Positions 1-5,341 of a DNA stretch of 5,615 bases are shown in pieces; the stretch's first letter is position 1, and each line of letters opens with the position of its first letter. The notes below the pieces were generated by a model that made no database searches, had not been told where the DNA came from, and saw only the letters and a list, made by a program, of their open reading frames with translations. A program made the position numbers and the translations under genes. The DNA comes from Chloroflexota bacterium (GTDB taxonomy: Bacteria; Chloroflexota; Anaerolineae; CG2-30-64-16): NCBI GenBank assembly GCA_029555885.1, contig JAKPQT010000711.1, positions 1-5,615 on the forward strand, in the 5' to 3' direction.

Positions 1-577
1 CATGTTGGCAGTCGCCAGGACTCTGGCGCCCTCAGTCGACTGGCGTGAGGGGGACGCAGAATCCCTACCCTTCCCGCATCGCTCCTTCGACGCAGTGGTC
101 AGTCAGTTCGGCCTGATGTTTTTCGCCGATCGCCATCGAGCCATCCGCGAAATGCTGCGCGTGCTGGCTCCGGGCGGCCGATTGGCAGCGGCGGTTTGGG
201 ACTCCCTCGACAACTCACCCGCCTATGCAGCCGAGGTGGCGCTCCTCGAACGCATCGCCGGCAAGCGCGCGGCCGATGCACTGCGCGCTCCATTCGTCCT
301 CGGAGACCGTCGCCAGCTCAACCAGCTCTTCGAAGATGCCGGGATAGGCCCGGTGGACATCCAAACACATCAAGGTACAGGGCGATTCCCCAGCATTCAG
401 AGGATGGTGGAAGCCGACCTCCGGGGGTGGCTCCCGGTCATGGGCGTCATCTTGCCCGAAGAGATGATCGCGCGTGTCCTGCAGGAGGCAGAGTCTGCTC
501 TCAGCGCTTACGCTACTGCTGAAGGACAGGTCAGGTTCGCATCACCGGCACACATCGTGACGGCCACGAAAGCCTGA
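1..577 (+). CDS. Class I SAM-dependent methyltransferase, 5'-truncated by the window edge
   Basis: This is the C-terminal 191 residues of a Methyltransf_11-like enzyme that would transfer a methyl group from S-adenosylmethionine to an unknown small-molecule acceptor in the cytoplasm. The Met at base 2 is probably internal, because MLAVAR resembles the helix that follows the first SAM-binding motif and the glycine-rich motif I is missing, so the gene should begin upstream. Visible family motifs are EGDAESLPFPHRSFD (residues 16-30, acidic residue and the FD strand), an LxxVLAPGG post-motif (51-59) and the following strand LAAAVW (61-66). The segment FPSIQRMVEADLRGW (129-143) fits the C-terminal cap of this subfamily. 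The frame ends at TGA 575-577, followed by a strong inverted repeat. The substrate cannot be read from the sequence. The fold assignment is secure; the function beyond methyl transfer is open. Confidence 0.88.
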   Translation, partial: MLAVARTLAPSVDWREGDAESLPFPHRSFDAVVSQFGLMFFADRHRAIREMLRVLAPGGRLAAAVWDSLDNSPAYAAEVALLERIAGKRAADALRAPFVLGDRRQLNQLFEDAGIGPVDIQTHQGTGRFPSIQRMVEADLRGWLPVMGVILPEEMIARVLQEAESALSAYATAEGQVRFASPAHIVTATKA

Positions 578-589
578 CAAGCAGCGGCC

Positions 590-643
590 CGCACGTGCCG
601 GCGAGTTCGCGCCTGGGTCCCGCTCAGGCAGCCGGCACGTGCG
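590..643. repeat. 13-bp perfect inverted repeat downstream of the methyltransferase
   Basis: CGCACGTGCCGGC (590-602) is the exact reverse complement of 631-643. The 28-nt interior holds a second small stem, GCCTG/CAGGC (611-615/625-629). It lies 12 bases after the methyltransferase stop, where a terminator is expected, but no T-tract follows, so it is not a canonical intrinsic terminator. Each arm also contains the self-palindromic octamer GCACGTGC (591-598 and 635-642). A pair of protein-binding sites is therefore an alternative reading. Confidence 0.8.
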
Positions 644-700
644 AGCCGGACTCGCCAACGCCGTGTGCGATGCCTTACATACCCGCTTGCCCTCATCCTA

Positions 701-706
701 TACAAT
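701..706 (+). promoter_or_regulatory. Possible -10 box for the DUF305 gene
   Basis: TACAAT matches the sigma-70 -10 consensus at five of six bases and sits in the only AT-rich patch of this intergenic region, about 50 bases before the GTG start. No good -35 box lies at 16-18 bp. CTTACA (674-679) is the nearest resemblance and its spacing (21 bp) is too long. Weak call. Confidence 0.25.
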
Positions 707-739
707 TTTGCTTCGGATGGGAGTGGAATTCAAGTCAGT

Positions 740-750
740 AGGAAGGCAGG
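740..750 (+). promoter_or_regulatory. Ribosome binding site deciding a GTG start
   Basis: AGGAAGGCAGG is a purine-rich Shine-Dalgarno stretch ending 6 bases before GTG 757. An in-frame TAG at 739-741 overlaps it. No other start codon lies between that stop and GTG 757, so the GTG start is effectively forced. Confidence 0.7.
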
Positions 751-756
751 TGTAGT

Positions 757-1191
757 GTGTATCGAAAACTTGGAATAGCGATTGGCATCAACACGGTCGT
801 GATGTTCTTCTTGACTTACATCCTCATTGCCGAGCTCAGCCACTTTCAGTTCAACATCAATCGGGTGTACATGGCTTTGCTGATGGCCGCGCCGATGGTC
901 ATCGTCATGCTCATCGTGATGCGGTCCATGTATGAGAACCACCAGCTCAACCGTGTGCTGCTTGCCCTTGCGGGCGGGCTCTTCATCCTTCTCATCTTCC
1001 TCATGCGTACGCAGACACCGGTGGGCAACGAGCAATTCCTGCGCTCGATGATACCGCACCACTCGAGTGCGATCCTCATGTGTGAGCAGGCCAACATCAC
1101 AGACCCAGAGATTATTGCGCTCTGTGAGGACATCGTCCAGGCGCAAGAGGAAGAGATCAGCCAGATGAAAGCCATCCTGGAACGCTACTGA
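757..1191 (+). CDS. DUF305-type three-helix membrane protein
   Basis: This 144-aa protein starts at GTG and has three predicted membrane helices (about residues 6-25, 37-55 and 66-83), followed by a soluble C-terminal segment. That segment, NEQFLRSMIPHHSSAILMCE (91-110), carries the His101-His102 pair and the pattern FxxxMIxHHxxAIxM of the DUF305 family. It continues with an A/CxxIxxxQxxEIxxM helix (122-137). DUF305 proteins are often found in metal or copper contexts and the HH pair looks like a metal ligand, but no biochemical role is established to my knowledge. The usual family member is exported or has one anchor. Here the N-terminal half is a small membrane domain, a known variant. It stands alone between a methyltransferase and a long gap, with no obvious operon partner. 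Family call firm, function unknown. Confidence 0.88.
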   Translation: MYRKLGIAIGINTVVMFFLTYILIAELSHFQFNINRVYMALLMAAPMVIVMLIVMRSMYENHQLNRVLLALAGGLFILLIFLMRTQTPVGNEQFLRSMIPHHSSAILMCEQANITDPEIIALCEDIVQAQEEEISQMKAILERY

Positions 1192-1523
1192 GCCCGGCCC
1201 ACACGCCGCGAGGTGAGCGAAGCTGGATTCGAGGAGGTCATCGCGGCGATGGAGCCGCCCGCTGCGGGCAGGGCGAAGTCATGTTGCAGTCGTGCCTTCC
1301 GCCTGGCAGTTGAAGTTGCCGGGCGGGTCCACCCGATGCACTATGAAACCGCCTTGCGCCGCGGATGAGAGTTCGTTAGTTTTCCATCACGACGACGACG
1401 TTACGACCTGGCTGACCGCGCATGCGGCACAGTTGGCCGCAAAACCTCCACACCCGGCATAGCAACCCCACCTGCCTCACCCCGGGATCCTTCTCAGTTT
1501 TCCCCTATCGCTGCCCGAAAGAC
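1192..1523. other. Intergenic stretch without a convincing gene
   Basis: About 330 bases follow the DUF305 stop. A 51-codon frame (GTG 1213 to TGA 1366-1368), in the same frame as the DUF305 gene, reads VSEAGFEEVIAAMEPP at its start. It has no properly spaced ribosome binding site and no recognisable family, and could be a gene remnant. Two short GC dyads (GCCCG/CGGGC at 1257-1269 and CGGGT/ACCCG at 1324-1335) could weakly help termination, but neither has a T-tract. ACG is repeated four times at 1389-1400. No RNA gene is recognised. Confidence 0.5.
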
Positions 1524-1567
1524 GAAACGTTCTCAGGACGAATAGAGGACAAATCAGGAACGAACAT
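1524..1567 (+). promoter_or_regulatory. Four direct repeats at 11-bp period: candidate SARP operator (site A)
   Basis: Blocks beginning at 1524, 1535, 1546 and 1557 read GAAACGTTCTC, AGGACGAATAG, AGGACAAATCA and GGAACGAACAT. The AC core falls at 1527, 1538, 1549 and 1560, exactly 11 apart. The first unit is the most degenerate. With a heptamer GGAACGA (1557-1563), the gap to the -10 box at 1572 is 8 bp, the arrangement known for SARP-activated Streptomyces promoters. The array precedes the two-gene small-protein unit. Unit and spacing match site B near 5270. The repeats are directly seen; binding by the regulator encoded at 2175-5165 is inferred. Confidence 0.7.
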
Positions 1568-1571
1568 CTCA

Positions 1572-1577
1572 TATAAC
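1572..1577 (+). promoter_or_regulatory. -10 box of the small-protein operon
   Basis: TATAAC matches five of six bases of the -10 consensus. The sequence 17 bp upstream is ACAAAT, a poor -35 box lying inside the repeat array, which suggests an activator-dependent promoter. Transcription would begin near 1584, giving a leader of roughly 57 nt before ATG 1641. Confidence 0.55.
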
Positions 1578-1640
1578 CCCCCTTGATAGCACAAAGCAGC
1601 CAGCGTGCCAGAGCAGACAACAGCAGTACGGAGGGATGAG

Positions 1641-1844
1641 ATGTTTGACAATTCGCTTCTCTACTACGCAAAAGAGCACTACGAATTGCGGCTCAAGTCA
1701 GCCGAGCGCGGGGCCTGGGAACATGAACTGTTGAGGGACCTGCCCGACTGGGTGGACCGGGCGCTCGCTCGGCTGGGCGCGGCGCTGGTCAATACCGGCC
1801 GGCGGCTCCAACAGCGTGAGGCCGCGGAGATGGGGAGGGCCTGA
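1641..1844 (+). CDS. Small hypothetical protein A (67 aa), first gene of a two-gene unit
   Basis: ATG 1641 is chosen because GGAGGG (1630-1635) sits five bases upstream. An upstream in-frame GTG at 1605 has no comparable site. The product is hydrophilic and charged, MFDNSLLYYAKEHYELRLK at the N-terminus, with no signal peptide or full membrane helix. Residues 37-59 (WVDRALARLGAALVNTGRRLQQ onward) should form an amphipathic helix and align without gaps to residues 65-87 of the next protein. The two genes are separated by one base, and the ribosome site of the second lies inside the end of this one, so translational coupling is likely. The promoter region carries the 11-bp repeat array, pointing to control by the neighbouring SARP. 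I do not recognise a named family. A peripheral membrane or protein-protein interaction role would fit the helix but is only a guess. Confidence 0.75.
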   Translation: MFDNSLLYYAKEHYELRLKSAERGAWEHELLRDLPDWVDRALARLGAALVNTGRRLQQREAAEMGRA

Positions 1845-1845
1845 G

Positions 1846-2133
1846 ATGAGCGACCCTATCACAGATGCGACTGGCATAGCCTTCGCGCTCGACGAGATCC
1901 GCAGTAGGGGGACTAAGGCGAAGGGCAAAGGTCCTGACGAGACATCGGTGACCTCACTTGCGCGATCCGTCTGGGAGGACTGGAACAGGCAGGAGCCAAC
2001 TCCCCAACCTGTTCCGGCGGTCGGACGACGCTCTTCACTCGTGGAGCGCCTGCTTTGGCAGATCGGTGAGCTGTTTGTACGCGGTGGACAGTGGCTACAG
2101 GATCATTTCTGTGTCGAGCCAGCTTGCGCATAA
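1846..2133 (+). CDS. Small hypothetical protein B (95 aa), second gene of the unit
   Basis: ATG 1846 lies one base after the stop of the previous gene, with GGGGAGGG (1832-1839) six bases upstream. An earlier in-frame ATG at 1816 inside the previous gene lacks such a site. The N-terminal 60 residues are polar and probably flexible, including a basic KAKGKG patch (24-29) and a proline-rich PTPQPVP stretch (51-57). Residues 65-87, LVERLLWQIGELFVRGGQWLQ and on, form an amphipathic segment related to that of protein A: V, R, L, G, V, G, L and Q are identical at matching positions. The tail has two cysteines (Cys89 and Cys94). There is no signal peptide. It ends convergent to the large regulator, 41 bases from its stop. 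Family not recognised; the pairing and shared helix suggest that the two proteins act together. Confidence 0.75.
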   Translation: MSDPITDATGIAFALDEIRSRGTKAKGKGPDETSVTSLARSVWEDWNRQEPTPQPVPAVGRRSSLVERLLWQIGELFVRGGQWLQDHFCVEPACA

Positions 2134-2160
2134 GTGCGACGAAAGGCCGAGCCTGTTGGG

Positions 2161-2184
2161 TGCGGGCGCGCGAGCTAGCCCGCA
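2161..2184. terminator. Weak hairpin at the convergent gene junction
   Basis: TGCGGGC (2161-2167) pairs with GCCCGCA (2178-2184) around a 10-nt loop that contains the stop codon of the minus-strand regulator. It lies between two convergent genes and could act in either direction, but no T-tract follows on either strand. Confidence 0.3.
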
Positions 2185-5165
2185 GCCGCTTCACCTTCCC
2201 GGGCCGCGGCCCCTCCTGAAGCCGCGGCCCGGGATATATCCCCCGCCGGGAGGTAGGGCTCAGCCGTTGCATCCAGCGCCTCCTCCACCGTCATCCCCTG
2301 CCCAAGCTGGAACAGCCGGTCGTACTCTTCCTGACCGAGCGCGGCTGCCGTTTCTGCCATGATGTCGTCGTAGAGGCCGACGTAGATGACGCGCCGGGCA
2401 ATACCGATGCGCCGCCGGAGCGCGGCCACCGCGCCGAAAAGAAGTGCAGCCCTATCCGGCTCGCCGCGGACTGCGTAGACCGCACCGATGCCTTCGGCTG
2501 ACTCGATGAGATTCATGGGAATGTAAAGCTCCCTGGAACAAGCGACGGCCTCCTGCCAGTAGGCGAAGGCAGAGTCGAATTGTCCGTGCAGGAGTGCAAT
2601 GCGCGCCAGCTTGTCCAGTGCGGCCGCCAGCCCATGCAAATCACCCGACGACCGCATCAAGGGCAACGCTTCACTGGCCGAGGCCAGCGCGGCATCCAGA
2701 TTGCCCTCAGCATAGGCCAGCTCACTGTTGCTCACGAGCATGGATGCCAGGCGGCGCGCGGTCCTTTCGGGGCGATCCGGCGCCGTCCGCCGGTGGTATG
2801 CCAACAGCTCGTCGAAGATGGCGCGCGCCTCGACCAGATCCCCCTTGAACATGGCGATGAAACCTATGTAACGGCGACAGAGGACCATGTCAAGTTCCGC
2901 CGCGGGTCCTGCCAACCGGCCAACGGTTTCGCCTTCTTGGAGGAGTTCTCTGGCCCGATCCAGATCACCCTCGAACCCAATGAACAACCCCAAGGCTTCC
3001 AGTATCTTGGTCAGTGCGTGTGAGGCGCCCAACTGCCGGCCCAACACGACCGCAGGCTCCAACCAGTGCCGGCCTTCGAGCAACTGCCCCCGCAAGAACC
3101 AATACCACATCACCGTACCCGCAATCTCCACCCCACACGCACGATCTCCGCCGGCGAGGCTCCATGCCAGCGCAGCACGGAGGTTGCCCTGTTCTGCGTC
3201 CAGGCGGTGGAGCCACTCCGGCTGGCCTGCGGTGATCAGATCGGGTTCTGCTCGTGCGGTCAATTCCCGGATATACGCAGCATGCCGCGCGCATACATCG
3301 GCTTCCTCCCCCGCGGCGCGGAGCTGCTGCGCCGCATACTGCCGCACCAGCTCGTGCATCCCCCAGCGGCCCGTCGCGTCGCGCTGCACCAGCGACTTGT
3401 CGGCCAGCAAAGCCAGCAGGGCACCGTCCGCGCCCGCGACCTGCTCTGCCGCCTCGGTCGTCCAGCCGCCGCGAAAGACGGACAACTGCCGGAACGCGGC
3501 CTGCTGGACCTCCGTCAACAGGTGCCACGAGTGATCGAACACTGCGGCCATGCTGCGGTGGCGGGCGGGCATGTCGCGATGGGTGGTGGTCAGGATATCG
3601 ATGCCGCGCGCCAGTTCCCCGGCAATCTCGCCGCAACTCATCGTGCGCGTCCAGCCCGCGGCCAGCTCCAGCGCGAGCGGCATCCCTTCCACTAACCGGC
3701 AGATCTCCAGCACGCAGGGCAGCTCGCTCTGGGGCGTGAACCCACGGCGCTGCTGCTGCGCCCGGCGCAGGAACAGCTCCACGGCGCTGTACGCCTCCGC
3801 GTGGGCCGGCATCCCGCTGGCCGGATAGCGCAGCCCGCCCAGGTCGTAGAGCCACTCGCTATGCAAGTCCAACCGCTCGCGCGAGGTCGCCAGCACCTTG
3901 AGCTCCGGCGCGGCCTGGAGCAGCTCGGTGATGAAGTCCACCTCCGGCAGCAGTTGCTCGAGGTTATCCAGCACCAGCAGCAGGTGTTGGGTCGAGAGCA
4001 GGCCCAGCAGCGCGACCCAGGGGTCCCGCGCGCCCTGCAGCGAGATGCCGAGCGCGGTTGCGATGGACTGCGCGATGAACTCCTTCGCGCTGACGGCGGT
4101 CAGGGCGACGAAACAGATGCCGTCGCGGAACGCGCCCGTCTGCGCATCCGCAGCCTGCAACGCCAGCCGGGTCTTCCCAATCCCGCCCGGGCCGACGACG
4201 GTGATGAGCCGGCAGGCGGGGTCTGCCAGCCAGCGCGCCAGCTCGGCCAGCTCGCCCTCGCGGCCCACGAAGCTCGTCGTTTGCGCGGGGAGGTTGTGGC
4301 GGCGAGGCCGGGGGGCGGGAGCAAACGGCTTACCGTTCAGCGCGATCTTGTTCTCGGCGGCGGTGGAGGTGATGGGCTGCGCGTCGACCGGGGCCAGCGG
4401 CGCCAAGCTGCCCGCCTCGATGAGCTGGGCCAGGTTGGCGGTTTCTGGTGCCGGCTCCGCACCCAGCTCGCGCTGCAACAGGTCGACCAGCGTCCGGTAC
4501 TGGCGCAGCGCGCCGGCCTTGTCGCCGCTGCGCGCCAGTAACTCCATCAACTGGCACTGTGCCGGCTCGTGCAGGGAGTCCAGGCTGACGCGACGCCGCG
4601 CGTGGCTGATGGCCGCGGCGTGGTTGCCTTGCCGCGCCTGGCAGCCCGCCAGCTGCGCCAGCACGTTGGACAGCTCATTGCGCAGGCTCTCGCCCTGCCG
4701 GAACTGCCACTCGTCGAAGTCGGGTGCATCGGGCAGCGTGAAGCCCGCGAGGAAGTCGTCGGTGTAGAGGCCGGCGGCCTCCTCCAGCCGCCCGATACAC
4801 TGCGGGCAGATCTCGGAATCGGAGTGACCGCCGGTGGGGCAGATGACCAGGCTGCGCTGGAACTCGCTAACATCCACCCACAGGCCGGGCGCGGCGGGCA
4901 GCGCCAGGTTCTCGCGGTCGATGACCAACCATTGATCGTGGAGCGCCGCATGCAGGATGGAGAGCGTGCGGCGGAGATTGCTGCGGGCGGTGACCTGGTC
5001 GTAATCGGGCCACAGGAGGGTGGCAATGGCGTCGCGGCTGTGCGCCCGCCCCGTCACCGCAAGGTAAGCAAGCAGGGCGACACCCTTGCGCCGGTCCGGG
5101 TTAACCACGGCGCCGTCCACTTCACAGCGTGGCGTGCCGAACAAGTGCATGGTCAGCTGCGCCAT
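2175..5165 (-). CDS. SARP/AfsR-like transcriptional regulator with BTAD, NB-ARC ATPase and TPR-like repeats
   Basis: This 996-aa protein is a SARP-STAND regulator expected to bind DNA after signal- and ATP-dependent activation. Residues 1-95 are an OmpR-type winged helix (RRKGVALLAYLAV at 25-37, then LLWPDYDQVTARSNLRRTL at 50-68). Residues 96-250 form the BTAD domain (LYTDDFLAGF, EEAAGLY and the ALRQYRTLVDLLQRELG helix at 219-235). An NB-ARC ATPase follows from about 293: Walker A GPGGIGKT (325-332), Walker B LLLVLDN (395-401), sensor ATSRE (426-430), GMPLAL (494-499) and an MHD-like MHEL (603-606). From about 620 the helical, TPR-like repeats probably sense a ligand or partner. Cys109, His114, Cys120 and Cys123 could bind zinc. 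Start: AGGAGG lies 8 bases before ATG 5165. Its tail after about 970 is Ala-rich and encoded by a hairpin. It is divergent from an MFS gene; the ligand is unknown. Confidence 0.93.
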   Translation of the reverse strand: MAQLTMHLFGTPRCEVDGAVVNPDRRKGVALLAYLAVTGRAHSRDAIATLLWPDYDQVTARSNLRRTLSILHAALHDQWLVIDRENLALPAAPGLWVDVSEFQRSLVICPTGGHSDSEICPQCIGRLEEAAGLYTDDFLAGFTLPDAPDFDEWQFRQGESLRNELSNVLAQLAGCQARQGNHAAAISHARRRVSLDSLHEPAQCQLMELLARSGDKAGALRQYRTLVDLLQRELGAEPAPETANLAQLIEAGSLAPLAPVDAQPITSTAAENKIALNGKPFAPAPRPRRHNLPAQTTSFVGREGELAELARWLADPACRLITVVGPGGIGKTRLALQAADAQTGAFRDGICFVALTAVSAKEFIAQSIATALGISLQGARDPWVALLGLLSTQHLLLVLDNLEQLLPEVDFITELLQAAPELKVLATSRERLDLHSEWLYDLGGLRYPASGMPAHAEAYSAVELFLRRAQQQRRGFTPQSELPCVLEICRLVEGMPLALELAAGWTRTMSCGEIAGELARGIDILTTTHRDMPARHRSMAAVFDHSWHLLTEVQQAAFRQLSVFRGGWTTEAAEQVAGADGALLALLADKSLVQRDATGRWGMHELVRQYAAQQLRAAGEEADVCARHAAYIRELTARAEPDLITAGQPEWLHRLDAEQGNLRAALAWSLAGGDRACGVEIAGTVMWYWFLRGQLLEGRHWLEPAVVLGRQLGASHALTKILEALGLFIGFEGDLDRARELLQEGETVGRLAGPAAELDMVLCRRYIGFIAMFKGDLVEARAIFDELLAYHRRTAPDRPERTARRLASMLVSNSELAYAEGNLDAALASASEALPLMRSSGDLHGLAAALDKLARIALLHGQFDSAFAYWQEAVACSRELYIPMNLIESAEGIGAVYAVRGEPDRAALLFGAVAALRRRIGIARRVIYVGLYDDIMAETAAALGQEEYDRLFQLGQGMTVEEALDATAEPYLPAGDISRAAASGGAAAREGEAAAG
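2197..2234. repeat. 14-bp perfect inverted repeat inside the 3' end of the regulator gene
   Basis: TCCCGGGCCGCGGC (2197-2210) is the exact reverse complement of 2221-2234, with a 10-nt loop. It encodes the Ala/Gly-rich tail around RAAASGGAAARE (residues 979-990), past the normal end of the family domains. It is a very stable GC hairpin without a T-tract. It may slow or stop converging transcription, or be a small inserted palindrome that extended the reading frame. Confidence 0.85.
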
Positions 5166-5173
5166 CGTCCTTC

Positions 5174-5179
5174 CCTCCT
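5174..5179 (-). promoter_or_regulatory. Ribosome binding site of the regulator
   Basis: On the minus strand this reads AGGAGG, a perfect Shine-Dalgarno core, 8 bases before ATG 5165. It fixes the start of the 996-aa reading frame. Confidence 0.85.
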
Positions 5180-5200
5180 ACTCAGCCCACAAACCGCGCC

Positions 5201-5229
5201 ATCTTACCATACATGCTGCAAAATGCAAA
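5201..5229 (-). promoter_or_regulatory. Sigma-70-like promoter of the regulator gene
   Basis: Read on the minus strand, TTTGCA (5229-5224) is a four-of-six -35 box. A 17-bp spacer follows, then TAAGAT (5206-5201) as -10, preceded by TG at the extended -10 position (TGGTAAGAT). Transcription would start near 5194, giving a leader of about 28 nt. The repeat array at 5248-5291 lies about 19 bp upstream of this -35 box, so the regulator could influence its own synthesis. Confidence 0.5.
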
Positions 5230-5247
5230 TCAAATTGAGCTTAGTAA

Positions 5248-5291
5248 TCAACGATAATAATACGAATTTGGAACGAATAGAGGACGATAAT
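5248..5291 (+). promoter_or_regulatory. Four direct repeats at 11-bp period: candidate SARP operator (site B)
   Basis: Blocks starting at 5248, 5259, 5270 and 5281 read TCAACGATAAT, AATACGAATTT, GGAACGAATAG and AGGACGATAAT. ACGA recurs at 5251, 5262, 5273 and 5284, exactly 11 apart and without exception. The 13 bases ACGAATAGAGGAC (5273-5285) are identical to 1538-1550 in site A. Both arrays read in the + direction, toward the MFS gene here and toward the small genes at site A. This orientation favours the transporter promoter as the main target. Confidence 0.75.
5286..5291 (+). promoter_or_regulatory. Possible -10 box of the MFS gene
   Basis: GATAAT matches five of six -10 bases and lies 9 bp after the heptamer GGAACGA (5270-5276), but it overlaps the last repeat. 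The bases 17 bp upstream (CGAATT) are not a -35 box. An alternative is TAAGCT (5296-5301), exactly 8 bp after AGGACGA (5281-5287), with a poorer hexamer. Either leaves a leader of roughly 35-45 nt. Confidence 0.4.
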
Positions 5292-5328
5292 AGTGTAAGC
5301 TGCACCGGAACCAGCAACGTGCGTTCTG

Positions 5329-5335
5329 AAGGGAG
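5329..5335 (+). promoter_or_regulatory. Ribosome binding site of the MFS gene
   Basis: AAGGGAG lies six bases before ATG 5342 and supports that start. Confidence 0.65.
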
Positions 5336-5341
5336 TGTAAG

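Noticed and set aside
730..1175. Minus-strand frames of 138 and 109 codons opposite the DUF305 gene
   Set aside because: The plus-strand protein has clear membrane helices and the DUF305 signature. The antisense translations are His/Asp- or Met/Ser-rich with no recognisable domain.
1389..1400. ACG trinucleotide repeated four times
   Set aside because: It is too short to mean anything, is out of the 11-bp register, and is not near a promoter that I can support.
1605..1640. GTG at 1605 as the start of small protein A
   Set aside because: It has no Shine-Dalgarno sequence, while ATG 1641 has GGAGGG at correct spacing. The extra 12 residues show no structure of interest.
1477..1671. Minus-strand frame of 64 codons across the small-gene promoter
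   Set aside because: It overlaps the repeat array, -10 box and ribosome site, and has no family resemblance.
1958..2362. Plus-strand frame of 134 codons overlapping protein B and the regulator's 3' end
   Set aside because: It becomes a proline-rich shadow of the regulator's reverse strand and has no ribosome binding site of its own.
5248..5291. Short regular repeats considered as a CRISPR or tandem microsatellite
   Set aside because: The period is only 11 bp with no spacers, and the units are degenerate outside an ACGA core. This fits a protein-binding array better than a CRISPR or slippage repeat.
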